Shown piece by piece: positions 28,195 to 37,496 of a stretch of DNA of 64,000 bases. The stretch covers positions 1 to 64,000 of the forward strand of contig NZ_JAQSDC010000039.1 in assembly GCF_029945705.1 (NCBI RefSeq), read 5' to 3'. Every line of letters starts with the position of its first letter. The first letter of the stretch is position 1. Origin of the DNA: Methylotenera sp. (GTDB lineage: Bacteria; Pseudomonadota; Gammaproteobacteria; Burkholderiales; Methylophilaceae). The position numbers and the translations under genes are program-made. Under the pieces are notes generated by a model. That model had not been told where the DNA came from. It ran no database searches and was given only the letters and a program-made list of their open reading frames with translations.

Positions 28195-29802
28195 ATGGCA
28201 ACTATTAAACGTGCGCTAATCAGCGTTTCAGACAAATCAGGTATTTTAGAATTAGCACAAGCTTTAACTAAATTAAACGTAGAAATCTTATCAACTGGCG
28301 GCACTGCGAAACTATTCCGCGATAATCAAATTCCTGTGATTGAAGTCAGCGATTACACTGGCTTTACTGAAATGTTAGATGGCCGCGTAAAAACGCTGCA
28401 TCCTAAAGTACATGGTGGTATTTTAGGTCGCCGTGATTTGCCTGAACATGTAGCCGCTATGAAAGCAGCTAATATTCCAAATATCGACATGGTCGTGGTG
28501 AATCTTTACCCTTTTGAAGCCACGGCTGCAAAGCCAAATTGTACACTTGAAGATGCGATTGAAAATATCGACATCGGCGGCCCAGCGATGGTACGTTCTG
28601 CTGCAAAAAATTGGAAAGACGTAGCAGTGTTAACCGATGCGAGCCAATATGCAGATGTAGTAAGCGAGTTGCAAAGCACTGGCGGCGCGCTTGCGGAAGC
28701 GACAACTTTTGCGCTATCAGTTGCCGCATTTAACCGCGTATCGCAATATGATGCAGCCATTAGTAACTACTTATCAGCTATTGATTATGCGGCAAGCATG
28801 GCGAGCAAAAAGCCTGTATCGCATCAATTTCCTGCGCAAAGCAACACTAATTTTGTCAAAGTACAAGATTTACGCTACGGCGAAAACCCACATCAGCAAG
28901 CGGCTTTTTATCGCGACCTACACCCAGCGCATGGCTCATTGGTGACTGCGCAACAATTGCAAGGTAAAGAATTAAGTTTTAACAATATTGCCGATGGCGA
29001 TGCTGCTTGGGAAGCGGTTAAATCTTTCGACACTACGGCCTGTGTCATCGTTAAACACGCAAACCCATGTGGCGTAGCGCTTGGTGCAACTGCCCTAGAC
29101 GCATACTCAAAAGCTTTTCAAACTGACCCAAGTAGCGCATTTGGCGGCATTATTGCTTTCAACACTACTGTTGATAAAGCGGCTGCAGAAATCGTCAGCA
29201 AACAATTTGTGGAAGTGCTGATTGCACCTGATTACACCGCTGAAGCGCTGGCAATTTTTGCTGCAAAAGCGAATGTTCGCGTACTTAAAATCGCATTGCC
29301 AACTGGCGGGGCAACGGCTTGGGAACAAGGTCGCAACTCACATGAAAGCAAACGTGTCGGTTCTGGCATCCTGATCCAAACAGCTGATAATCATGAAATT
29401 AGCCAATCTGATTTAAAAGTCATCAGCAAAAAACAACCAACTCCACAGCAAATGGCCGATATGCTATTTGCTTGGCGCGTAGCGAAATATGTGAAATCAA
29501 ACGCAATTGTTTTCTGCGGTAACGAAATGACGCTGGGCGTAGGCGCTGGTCAAATGAGCCGTATCGACAGCACGAAAATTGCAATTATCAAAGCGCAAAA
29601 TGCAGGTTTAAGCTTGCAAAATTCAGTGGTGGCTTCTGATGCTTTCTTCCCATTCCGTGATGGCATTGATGCGCTAGCAGAAGCTGGTGCAAGCTGCGTG
29701 ATTCATCCGGGTGGTAGCATGCGTGATGAAGAAGTCATTGCGGCAGCTGATGAGCACGGCTTGGTCATGGTAGTGACTGGTATTCGCCACTTTAGACATT
29801 AG
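28195..29802 (+). CDS. purH: Bifunctional AICAR transformylase / IMP cyclohydrolase
   Basis: Last two steps of de novo purine synthesis. The N-terminal IMP-cyclohydrolase domain (about 1-200) carries [15 protein letters not shown] and HPKVHGGIL. The AICAR transformylase domain (about 200-535) carries [27 protein letters not shown] and the C-terminal FRHF pattern of the family. Length 535 is standard. No strong ribosome site precedes the ATG. It leads directly to purD 57 bases later. Confidence 0.98.
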   Translation: MATIKRALISVSDKSGILELAQALTKLNVEILSTGGTAKLFRDNQIPVIEVSDYTGFTEMLDGRVKTLHPKVHGGILGRRDLPEHVAAMKAANIPNIDMVVVNLYPFEATAAKPNCTLEDAIENIDIGGPAMVRSAAKNWKDVAVLTDASQYADVVSELQSTGGALAEATTFALSVAAFNRVSQYDAAISNYLSAIDYAASMASKKPVSHQFPAQSNTNFVKVQDLRYGENPHQQAAFYRDLHPAHGSLVTAQQLQGKELSFNNIADGDAAWEAVKSFDTTACVIVKHANPCGVALGATALDAYSKAFQTDPSSAFGGIIAFNTTVDKAAAEIVSKQFVEVLIAPDYTAEALAIFAAKANVRVLKIALPTGGATAWEQGRNSHESKRVGSGILIQTADNHEISQSDLKVISKKQPTPQQMADMLFAWRVAKYVKSNAIVFCGNEMTLGVGAGQMSRIDSTKIAIIKAQNAGLSLQNSVVASDAFFPFRDGIDALAEAGASCVIHPGGSMRDEEVIAAADEHGLVMVVTGIRHFRH

Positions 29803-29859
29803 TCACCACGGACACTAATCACCACTAAAAATCTATAAAAACTAGGGTAAAGCTAAAAT

Positions 29860-31128
29860 ATGAAAGTAATGGTCATTGGCAGTGGTGGTCGCGAACATGC
29901 GCTTGCTTGGAAAATTGCGCAGAATAAAGAAGTTAGCCGCGTCTATGTCGCGCCTGGTAACGCTGGCACCGCTCTCAACCCTGATATGATCAACGTACCG
30001 ATTTCTAGCGTACAAGACTTACTAGAATTTGCGCTAAAAGAACAAATCCAGCTGACTGTTGTGGGTCCAGAAGCGCCTTTATCACAAGGGGTTGTAGATG
30101 TATTTCGCGCTAATGGTCTGAAAATTTTTGGCCCAACTAAAGCCGCTGCGCAATTAGAAAGCTCAAAAGATTTCGCTAAAGCATTCATGGTGCGCCACAA
30201 CATTCCAACGGCGGCATACGCGACTTTTACCGATGCTAAACTTGCGCACGATTATGTTACAGCTCAAGGTGCACCCATTGTGATTAAAGCCGATGGCTTA
30301 GCTGCAGGTAAAGGTGTTGTAGTCGCCATGTCTAACGACGAAGCACACGCAGCTATAGATGCGATGCTTTCTGACAACAAGCTAGGCAGTGCAGGCGCAC
30401 GCGTGGTGATTGAAGAATTTTTAACAGGTGAAGAAGCTAGCTTTATTGTGATGGTAGATGGCAAAAATATTTTAGCGCTTGCCACTAGCCAAGACCATAA
30501 ACGCTTGCAAGATGGCGACCAAGGTCCCAATACTGGCGGCATGGGTGCATATTCACCTGCACCAGTAGTTACGCCAGAAATTCACGCAAAAGTGATGCGA
30601 GAAATTATTCGCCCTACCGTTGATGGCATGATGAAAGACGGCATTCCTTACACCGGCTTTCTATATGCAGGCTTGATGATTTCGCCAGATGGTGGCGTTA
30701 AAACATTAGAGTTTAACTGCCGTATGGGCGACCCAGAAACACAGCCGATTATGCTGCGACTTAAAAGTGACTTTGTAGCACTCGCAGAACATGCGGTAAA
30801 TGGCACATTAGACCAAGCAGAAACCGAATGGGACAGACGCACAGCGCTCGGCGTTGTCATGGCCTCTGCCAACTACCCAGACACGCCAAGATTAGGTGAT
30901 GAAATTACCGGCTTACCAAAAAATCTAGTGGATGCGCATGTGTTTCATGCTGGCGCCACACTTAAAGATGGCAAAATATTGACGAGTGGTGGTCGTGTGC
31001 TTTGCGTCACGGCATTAGGCGAAACCGTTAAATTTGCACATCAGCAAGCGTATAAAATCATCGACGAAATTAAATTTAATGGCGCACAATATCGTAAAGA
31101 TATTGGCTATCGCGCGATTAAAGGCTAA
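29860..31128 (+). CDS. purD: Phosphoribosylamine-glycine ligase (GAR synthetase)
   Basis: ATP-grasp enzyme for step two of purine synthesis. The N-terminus [18 protein letters not shown] is diagnostic. The ATP-grasp core includes [31 protein letters not shown] and [12 protein letters not shown]. Length 422 is standard. AGGG about 12 bases upstream could serve as ribosome site. Only two bases separate the stop from the hemF ATG, so hemF translation is likely coupled. Confidence 0.98.
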   Translation: MKVMVIGSGGREHALAWKIAQNKEVSRVYVAPGNAGTALNPDMINVPISSVQDLLEFALKEQIQLTVVGPEAPLSQGVVDVFRANGLKIFGPTKAAAQLESSKDFAKAFMVRHNIPTAAYATFTDAKLAHDYVTAQGAPIVIKADGLAAGKGVVVAMSNDEAHAAIDAMLSDNKLGSAGARVVIEEFLTGEEASFIVMVDGKNILALATSQDHKRLQDGDQGPNTGGMGAYSPAPVVTPEIHAKVMREIIRPTVDGMMKDGIPYTGFLYAGLMISPDGGVKTLEFNCRMGDPETQPIMLRLKSDFVALAEHAVNGTLDQAETEWDRRTALGVVMASANYPDTPRLGDEITGLPKNLVDAHVFHAGATLKDGKILTSGGRVLCVTALGETVKFAHQQAYKIIDEIKFNGAQYRKDIGYRAIKG

Positions 31129-31130
31129 TC

Positions 31131-32069
31131 ATGAATACTGCCAACGCTAGTCATATCAATACTAGTGACATCTACAATTACCTGCAGAAACTGCAGACAA
31201 AAATTATAGAAGCCATTGAGTTGGTGGATGGTAAAACGTTCCTGCAAGATAGCTGGCAACGCCCTGAAGGTGGTGGTGGTAACTCTTGCTTGCTTGAAGA
31301 AGGCAATGTATTTGAACGTGCTGGCGTCGGATTTTCTCACGTATTAGGTACAAAGTTACCACCAGCAGCTAGTGTTGCGCATCCTGAAGCGGCTGGCCGC
31401 CCATGGGAGGCAATGGGAGTGTCACTGGTGTTTCACCCGCGCAATCCGTACATTCCAACCGTACATATGAATGTACGTTTTTTTATTGCCAAAGCCCAAA
31501 ATGAGTCCGAGCAAGACATTTGGTGGTTTGGTGGTGGTATGGATTTAACGCCGTATTATGGCTTTGAAGAAGATGCAGAACATTTTCACCGCACCAACAA
31601 AACCGCATTAGATGCCTTTGATACAAGTTATTATCCGAAATTTAAAAAAGAGTGTGACGAATATTTCTACTTAAAACATCGTAAAGAACCGCGTGGTATC
31701 GGCGGTATTTTTTACGATGATTTTAGCGAGTTAGGTTTTGAACGTAGCTTTGATTTTCATCGCGCAGTCGCTGACTCATTCCTGCAAGCTTACTTGCCTA
31801 TCGTGCAACGCCGTAAAGATACTCCTTATGGCGAACGGGAGCGTGACTTTCAAGCTTATCGTCGTGGGCGATATGTCGAATTTAATCTAATCTATGACCG
31901 TGGCACGATTTTTGGGCTTCAATCGAATGGTCGTACCGAATCTATTCTGCTATCGATGCCGCCTATCGTTAAATGGCGTTATGACTGGAAACCAGAAACA
32001 GGTAGCCCTGAAGCTAAACTTTACTCTGACTTCCTGATTGACAAAGATTGGCTTTCGTTGGCAACGTAA
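31131..32069 (+). CDS. hemF: Oxygen-dependent coproporphyrinogen III oxidase
   Basis: Decarboxylates coproporphyrinogen III to protoporphyrinogen IX with oxygen in haem synthesis. Characteristic strings: [52 protein letters not shown] and [14 protein letters not shown]. These contain the conserved His residues of the active site. Length 312 is full. It is two bases after purD and is closed by the strong terminator at 32090-32128. The aerobic enzyme fits an oxygen-respiring organism. Confidence 0.97.
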   Translation: MNTANASHINTSDIYNYLQKLQTKIIEAIELVDGKTFLQDSWQRPEGGGGNSCLLEEGNVFERAGVGFSHVLGTKLPPAASVAHPEAAGRPWEAMGVSLVFHPRNPYIPTVHMNVRFFIAKAQNESEQDIWWFGGGMDLTPYYGFEEDAEHFHRTNKTALDAFDTSYYPKFKKECDEYFYLKHRKEPRGIGGIFYDDFSELGFERSFDFHRAVADSFLQAYLPIVQRRKDTPYGERERDFQAYRRGRYVEFNLIYDRGTIFGLQSNGRTESILLSMPPIVKWRYDWKPETGSPEAKLYSDFLIDKDWLSLAT

Positions 32070-32089
32070 AACTCATTTTCTAAACACGT

Positions 32090-32128
32090 AAGGGGCATTC
32101 GACATCATCGAATGCCCCTTAATTTTTT
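32090..32128 (+). terminator. Rho-independent terminator after hemF
   Basis: AAGGGGCATTCG (32090-32101), loop ACATCAT, CGAATGCCCCTT (32109-32120), then a run of T. A perfect 12-bp stem. Confidence 0.95.
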
Positions 32129-32239
32129 AGCAAATCAATTAATCATATTATTATTTATTTTCTGCTACTATCCTGCATGCAACTGTTGAAGTTGAGCACC
32201 TTCCAAGTAAAATTATACTGCTACAAAAGTATGCACAAA

Positions 32240-32318
32240 GCACCAATACGCTAACTTTTGGTGCATTAAAATACAAATATCTACTTGATTTATAAAAATA
32301 AAGCCAGTTTATACTGGC
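32240..32318 (+). promoter_or_regulatory. Two dyads upstream of the AraC-type gene
   Basis: GCACCAA (32240-32246) / TTGGTGC (32258-32264) and GCCAGT (32303-32308) / ACTGGC (32313-32318). The second overlaps a TATACT stretch that could be a -10 box about 40 bases before the ATG. Possible operators, for example for autoregulation. No regulator is established. Confidence 0.4.
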
Positions 32319-32361
32319 ATATTTATTGCATGTTAATTAGCAGTTAATATGGAGTGTCATA

Positions 32362-33366
32362 ATGCGAGTTCTTACCCAACCTGAATTAGCCTTAGATAGC
32401 TCAGCTGAATCTGTAGTAAATTTTCAGTCTACTAAAGACTTTGAAGAGCAGGCCGTTTTGCTGGAAGGCTGGAATCAAGGTTATGCTCAACTTTCATCTG
32501 GTGGCTTTGAAGGTTATGTTTCTGAAATGCGCTTTGACAACATGCACTTATTCTTAGAATACAGCAGCCAAAGCTTATTTCAAAATGGCCAACTGAAAGA
32601 GGATGTCATAGCAGTTGGCGTGCCACTTCAATTCAGTGGCAACGGTTTATTTTGTGGGTCAGCATGCAATCATCAGTCCATGCATGTTTTTTCAGGTGTG
32701 AATGGATTTGAATTTTTCTCACCAACACAATTGTTGATGGCGGGAATTTCAGTTAAACGTGACGCGCTGTTAAATACACTCAACGCGGAAGATGCCGAGC
32801 TTGCATTGCATCACATTTCACAAGCCAATCTATTGCATATCGACGACACCAGAACCTGTGCAGTGCGTGACTTCATGACAGGGGCATTTGCCATGATTAA
32901 TCAGAACCCTCAGCTATTAGAAAGCAAGAAAAACCGCACTTCTCTAAGCAAGTCTGTCATCTCCCTGTTAACTGAATGTTTGGTAGACACGCCAGACTCA
33001 AGGGATAGAGCACTACAACATGCGGCAATGACCAATACTAAATGCTGGCACATTATTGCTGAAACGCGTGAACTCGTGCGAAATAATGTAGACGATCCAA
33101 TAAGTGTCGCTGAAGTATGTACACAACTAGGTATCAGTCGACGTACTTTGCAATATTGCTTTCAAAACCTGCTGAATACTACTCCAATGGCTTACTTGAG
33201 AGCTGAGCGTTTAAATGGCGTGCGAGCGATGCTCAGAACGGAGAAGTCAGTGACTGAGGCTGCTGCGCATTGGGGATTTTGGCACTTTGGGCACTTTGCA
33301 CAGGAATATAAAAAGATGTTTGGGGAGCTGCCATCAGTCACGTTTAAAAGACGCCAAAATCATTAA
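32362..33366 (+). CDS. AraC-family regulator, probable ethanolamine regulator (EutR-like)
   Basis: A 334-residue transcription factor. The N-terminal part (about 1-200) is a sensing domain without a recognisable fold from sequence alone. The C-terminal AraC domain (about 235-332) has two helix-turn-helices: AEVCTQLGISRRTLQYCFQ and VTEAAAHWGFWHFGHFAQEY, then FGELPSVTFK. It stands next to eutC and eutB. E. coli EutR is of similar size and class and answers to ethanolamine plus adenosylcobalamin. By context I infer the same role, but this is not proven by sequence. Confidence 0.75.
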   Translation: MRVLTQPELALDSSAESVVNFQSTKDFEEQAVLLEGWNQGYAQLSSGGFEGYVSEMRFDNMHLFLEYSSQSLFQNGQLKEDVIAVGVPLQFSGNGLFCGSACNHQSMHVFSGVNGFEFFSPTQLLMAGISVKRDALLNTLNAEDAELALHHISQANLLHIDDTRTCAVRDFMTGAFAMINQNPQLLESKKNRTSLSKSVISLLTECLVDTPDSRDRALQHAAMTNTKCWHIIAETRELVRNNVDDPISVAEVCTQLGISRRTLQYCFQNLLNTTPMAYLRAERLNGVRAMLRTEKSVTEAAAHWGFWHFGHFAQEYKKMFGELPSVTFKRRQNH

Positions 33367-33369
33367 TGA

Positions 33370-33390
33370 CTTGCAGCCCATTGCTGCAAG
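33370..33390. terminator. Stem-loop between convergent araC-type gene and eutC
   Basis: CTTGCAGC (33370-33377), loop CCATT, GCTGCAAG (33383-33390): a perfect 8-bp stem. The T run is not directly adjacent (TTTTTT at 33412-33417), so termination strength is uncertain. Confidence 0.5.
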
Positions 33391-33419
33391 GGAATCAACA
33401 TAGAGTTTAGCTTTTTTGT

Positions 33420-34277
33420 CTATTCAAGCGAGGTTTGCTGGGAGATTTCTTGCATATCACTTTCATCTTTTAGCGCAACACCAGACAATTTGAGTCTTGA
33501 TGCTTCTTTAGCTAACCACACGAGCTTTTTAGCCGCCGCAGCATAATGCAAACCTTCAGGACGCACGTTAGAAATACAGTTTCGATCTGCATCGCTACCA
33601 CCACGTTTTGGTGAGTATGTTAGGTAAACCCCTAGACTATCTGGCGAACTCAATCCTGGACGCTCACCGATGAGCATAGCCACCATACGCGCCCCTAGCG
33701 CTTGCCCAATTTCATCTGAAATAGCGACGCGTGCCTGACTAGCTATCACTACTGGGCCTAGCTTCCATTCCACAGGTAGGACATTACGAAGCGCTTCAAG
33801 CATGGGTTGCACATGCCGTGAAACAGCTAAGGATGATAAACCATCACCTACCACAATTAAAAAATCAATTGGCTCTGCTATATCAACTTTCTGCTTTTTG
33901 TAGTCCTCTAAAACATTCAAACTATCTTGATTGAGGCTACGTCCCCAATCGGGACGAAGTAAATAGCTGGCGCGATCGGGTGCGCGACTGTGCACCCGAA
34001 GCGTATTAAAGCCTTGTGATTGAATACCAGCTTCTAGCACATCTACATCTAAAGCTAAATGTACGGCATCACGAGCCATTGCATGTGCCAAACCAAAATC
34101 AAGCACTTCTTTAGTTGGCAAGCTACTGCCTACACGCCCCAATGCAATTCGAGCTTGTGTGAATTTTTTTAACTGTATCCACGGATCTATGGAAAAAGCA
34201 TCCGCTGTAAGCGAGTCTGAAACTTCAGGAGTTTCGGGCAATACGCTATCTGGTTTTTTAGTCATACTTTCCGCCAT
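33420..34277 (-). CDS. eutC: Ethanolamine ammonia-lyase small subunit
   Basis: Light chain of the adenosylcobalamin-dependent lyase that splits ethanolamine to acetaldehyde and ammonia. The family pattern is seen in ARIALGRVGSSLPTKEVLDFGLAHAMARDAVH near the N-terminus, DFLIVVGDGLSSLAV in the middle and LIGERPGLSSPDSLGVYLTYSP towards the C-terminus. The frame opens at a GTG (34301) overlapping the eutB stop. I take the ATG at 34277, but the ATG at 34265 is also possible and none has a good ribosome site. Translation is probably coupled to eutB. Confidence 0.93.
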   Translation of the reverse strand: MAESMTKKPDSVLPETPEVSDSLTADAFSIDPWIQLKKFTQARIALGRVGSSLPTKEVLDFGLAHAMARDAVHLALDVDVLEAGIQSQGFNTLRVHSRAPDRASYLLRPDWGRSLNQDSLNVLEDYKKQKVDIAEPIDFLIVVGDGLSSLAVSRHVQPMLEALRNVLPVEWKLGPVVIASQARVAISDEIGQALGARMVAMLIGERPGLSSPDSLGVYLTYSPKRGGSDADRNCISNVRPEGLHYAAAAKKLVWLAKEASRLKLSGVALKDESDMQEISQQTSLE

Positions 34278-34290
34278 ATTGATAAAACAA

Positions 34291-35691
34291 TTATGCCGCA
34301 CTCAGTAAATTTTTGGGCATATTTTGCAACATACTATGCCCGCTCTTCACGGCTTGCATCTGGCCTTGTGCATCCATAATATTCATTTTCTTAAGCCATA
34401 GCTCAAACTCTGGTGCCGCTTTTAAACCTAGTACTTTACGCAGATATAAGGCATCATGGAATGAAGTGGTTTGATAGTTAAGCATGATGTCATCAGAGCC
34501 AGGAATGCCCATAATGAAGGTCAACCCAGCAGTCGCTAGCAGAGTCATTAACGTATCCATATCATCCTGATCGGCTTCTGCATGATTGGTATAGCAAACA
34601 TCGCAACCCAAAGGTACGCCTAACAATTTGCCGCAAAAGTGATCTTCTAAACCTGCACGTATAATTTGTTTACCATCATATAGGTACTCTGGGCCAATAA
34701 AACCGACAACGGTATTAGTCAGCAAAGGAGATAGATGCCTTGCAATCGCGTAGGCACGGGCTTCGCAGGTTTGTTGATCCACGCCAAAATTAGCATTGGC
34801 GGATAACACCGAACCTTGGCCTGTTTCAAAATACATGACATTGTTACCCACCGTGCCACGATTTAATGACAAAGCTGCCGACTGAGCTTCTTTAAGCAAC
34901 GCTATATCTATGCCGAAACTTTTATTCGCTTTTTCGGTACCCGCAATAGACTGAAATACCAAGTCGAGCGGCGCGCCTTTTTCAATCAATTGAATCTGGT
35001 TTGTCACATGCGTGAGTATGCAGGACTGGGTAGGAATGTTGTATTGGTTGATGACTTCATCCACCAAATAATATAAGTTCATTAAAGCAGGTAGGCTATC
35101 TGTGGCAGGATTAATGCCAATCACAGCATCACCCGAGCCGTAAAGCAGGCCATCTAACAGTGAGGCAGCAATGCCGCGTGGATCATCGGTTGGATGGTTT
35201 GGCTGTAAGCGTACCGAGATATGCCCAGGCAAGCCGATAGTATTTCGAAATGCGGTTATCACATGACATTTTTTAGCAACAAGGATTAAATCCTGATTGC
35301 GCATCAGTTTACTCACAGCGGCTGCCATCTCTGGAGTGATACCAGGTGCCACACGTTTTAAAGTAGCAGAGTCTGCAATATCAGATAGTAACCAATCACG
35401 AAAATCGCCGACAGTCAGGTGGCTAATTTCGGCAAATGCCTGCTTATCATGCGTATCAACAATGAGCCGTGTCACCTCATCGGTTTCATAGGGGATGATT
35501 AACTCTTCCAAAAACCTTTTAAGTGGGATGGCAGCTAAACACATTCTGGCAGCCATGCGTTCTGCATAGGTTTCAGCAGCTACACCTGCAAGATAATCGC
35601 CGGAGCGCGCTGGAGTTGCTTTAGCCAACACACATTTCAGGTCTGCGAACTGATAAGTATGTACTCCCGCAGTATATTGATAGCTCATCAT
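34291..35691 (-). CDS. eutB: Ethanolamine ammonia-lyase large subunit
   Basis: Heavy, catalytic chain of ethanolamine ammonia-lyase. Length 466 is close to the E. coli subunit. Diagnostic stretches are RSGDYLAGVAAETYAERMAA near the N-terminus, RLQPNHPTDDPRGIAASLLDG, GDAVIGINPATDS and FIMGIPGSDDIMLNYQTTSFHD. These belong to the TIM-barrel active site that binds substrate and cobalamin. It runs straight into eutC. A perfect 21-bp inverted repeat lies just upstream, between it and the permease gene. Confidence 0.97.
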   Translation of the reverse strand: MMSYQYTAGVHTYQFADLKCVLAKATPARSGDYLAGVAAETYAERMAARMCLAAIPLKRFLEELIIPYETDEVTRLIVDTHDKQAFAEISHLTVGDFRDWLLSDIADSATLKRVAPGITPEMAAAVSKLMRNQDLILVAKKCHVITAFRNTIGLPGHISVRLQPNHPTDDPRGIAASLLDGLLYGSGDAVIGINPATDSLPALMNLYYLVDEVINQYNIPTQSCILTHVTNQIQLIEKGAPLDLVFQSIAGTEKANKSFGIDIALLKEAQSAALSLNRGTVGNNVMYFETGQGSVLSANANFGVDQQTCEARAYAIARHLSPLLTNTVVGFIGPEYLYDGKQIIRAGLEDHFCGKLLGVPLGCDVCYTNHAEADQDDMDTLMTLLATAGLTFIMGIPGSDDIMLNYQTTSFHDALYLRKVLGLKAAPEFELWLKKMNIMDAQGQMQAVKSGHSMLQNMPKNLLSAA

Positions 35692-35730
35692 GTACTCACT
35701 TCACTTTTATTTACTCTTCTATCATTACTT

Positions 35731-35777
35731 GATGTGCATTTACTTTTAGTGACTATCACTAAAAGTAAATGCACATC
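35731..35777. repeat. Perfect 21-bp inverted repeat between the permease gene and eutB
   Basis: Arms at 35731-35751 and 35757-35777 are exact reverse complements around the five-base loop ACTAT. The left arm begins GATGTGCATTT and ends TTTTAGTG. It is not followed by a T run on either strand. It may be a regulatory hairpin or processing site in the permease-eutBC transcript, or a symmetric protein-binding site. Confidence 0.85.
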
Positions 35778-35838
35778 ACATAAAGATAAAACTAACCGCG
35801 CTAGAAATCAACTCTAGCGCGACTTAACCCTAAAACAC

Positions 35839-37197
35839 CTAGGCTGCGACTTTATTATCAGCAGATGCATCACGATGATGCTGCGTCATACTGAAGTAAA
35901 TATAGCCTAGCGCCATTAAACCAAAAAACACCATAGTCAATTGTTGATTGTAATAAATCATTGTCACCAAACTAATCACAGCTAAACCCAAGGCAATTGC
36001 TGGAAATAGCGGATAGGCCACGGCTGCAAATGGGCGTTCTAAATTAGGCTCATTTTTACGTAGTGCAAACAAACTCATCATTGACACGATATACATCACA
36101 ATCGCCCCAAATACAGCCATAGTAATCAAGTTTGCAGTCAATGTTTGACCTGCAAATTGAAAGCTATCGCCCATAATCGCAGCAACACCAACTACTGAAC
36201 CAGCAATAATTGCACGGTGCGGCGTTTTGAATTTATTATTAACCTCACCAAAGTATTTGGGCATATAACCTGCGCGTGACAAAGCAAATATCTGACGTGA
36301 GTAGCCAAGAATAATGCCATGGAATGAGGCAATCAGGCCAAACAAACCTATCCAGACCAACATATGCAACCAACCACTATGTTCACCAACAATCATTTTC
36401 ATGGCTTGCGGTAATGGGTCGTTAATATTTGAAAGTGCTTTCCAATCACCTGCACCACCCGCAAATATCATCACGCCAATTGCCAACACCAGTAAAGTTA
36501 AAATCCCACCGATGTAAGCCTTAGGAATAGTTCTTTTAGGATCTTCAGCTTCTTCTGCTGCCATGGCAACCCCTTCAATGGCTAAGAAGAACCAAATAGC
36601 AAAAGGAATAGCGGCAACCATGCCAGGAATAGCCGCCATACTAAAATCATTCTGACCAGCCCAACCATTCGCCACAAAATTGCTCATAGAAAAACCCGGT
36701 GAAACCACGCCCATAAATACTAACAATTCAAAAATAGCCAATATGGTCACGAACAATTCAAACGTAGCAGCTATTCGTACACCGATGATATTCAAGGCAA
36801 CAAATACTACATAGGCTCCCATCGCAAACATTTTAGGATCAACTCCCGGGAACTGCACATTCAAATAAGCGCCAATAGCCATCGCAATTGCAGGTGGTGC
36901 AAACACGAATTCAACCAGCGTAGCAAACCCTGCTACATAGGCCATTTTTGAGCCAAATGCACGTCGTGCATAAGCAAAAGGTCCACCAGCGTGAGGAATG
37001 GAAGTTGTTAATTCAGTAAAACTAAAAATAAATGTTGTATACATAATTGCGATTAAAATAGAGGTGACAAGAAAGCCTAGCGTGCCGGCCTTATCCCAAC
37101 CATAACTCCAACCAAAATACTCACCCGATATGACCAACCCAACGGCTAACCCCCACAAATGCCAGCCATTTAGCGTGGCTTTTAATGATGAACTCAT
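35839..37197 (-). CDS. Ethanolamine permease (APC superfamily)
   Basis: Inner-membrane amino-acid/polyamine-type carrier of 452 residues with about 12 helices. The family-typical opening is WHLWGLAVGLVISGEYFGWSYGWDKAG, with SIPHAGGPFAYARRAFG and FFLAIEGVAMAAEEAEDP. These match ethanolamine permeases (Eat family), and the eutB and eutC genes follow on the same strand. The frame is open 41 codons further upstream, but the ATG at 37197 has AGGAGA a few bases before it and yields the standard start MSSSLKATL. Two operator-like dyads lie upstream at 37245-37324. Confidence 0.92.
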   Translation of the reverse strand: MSSSLKATLNGWHLWGLAVGLVISGEYFGWSYGWDKAGTLGFLVTSILIAIMYTTFIFSFTELTTSIPHAGGPFAYARRAFGSKMAYVAGFATLVEFVFAPPAIAMAIGAYLNVQFPGVDPKMFAMGAYVVFVALNIIGVRIAATFELFVTILAIFELLVFMGVVSPGFSMSNFVANGWAGQNDFSMAAIPGMVAAIPFAIWFFLAIEGVAMAAEEAEDPKRTIPKAYIGGILTLLVLAIGVMIFAGGAGDWKALSNINDPLPQAMKMIVGEHSGWLHMLVWIGLFGLIASFHGIILGYSRQIFALSRAGYMPKYFGEVNNKFKTPHRAIIAGSVVGVAAIMGDSFQFAGQTLTANLITMAVFGAIVMYIVSMMSLFALRKNEPNLERPFAAVAYPLFPAIALGLAVISLVTMIYYNQQLTMVFFGLMALGYIYFSMTQHHRDASADNKVAA

Positions 37198-37496
37198 TAC
37201 TACTCTCCTTAGTATGAACCTTTGTATGAAAATGGCACCCTTAATGGTCACCAACTTAAAGCATTGTGACCACAATATGTTAGCCTGAATGCGATAGTGT
37301 AACTTTTTAGGAAATTGCACTATCCCATTTTGGCAATCAGCACTTCGTTCATTTTGGTTGTTTTATATTTAACAGGCTTCTTAAATTAAGGTTAACTAGT
37401 GATATTCAGCGCTCAATATCAACATTATTGGAGAATTGGTGATGAAACACTGGCATGATAAACTTCCAGCATCTATGTAAAATATTTAAGACAAAA
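37198..37496. other. 299-base divergent promoter region between permease and aminopeptidase genes
   Basis: No credible gene. It holds the permease ribosome site AGGAGA and the two dyads listed separately. Nothing else distinct was seen. Confidence 0.5.
37245..37324 (-). promoter_or_regulatory. Two operator-like dyads upstream of the ethanolamine permease gene
   Basis: TGGTCAC (37245-37251) / GTGACCA (37266-37272) with 14 bases between, and GATAGTGTAA (37293-37302) / TTGCACTATC (37315-37324), 9 of 10 paired with 12 bases between. They lie about 50-130 bases before the permease start, in typical positions for regulator binding. The regulator is unassigned; the nearby AraC-type protein is a candidate. 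Confidence 0.5.

Noticed and set aside
37201-37340. Sigma-54 promoter or NtrC site for the ethanolamine permease
   Set aside because: TGGCA occurs, but the GC at -12 is missing on both strands, and dyad spacing does not fit NtrC.
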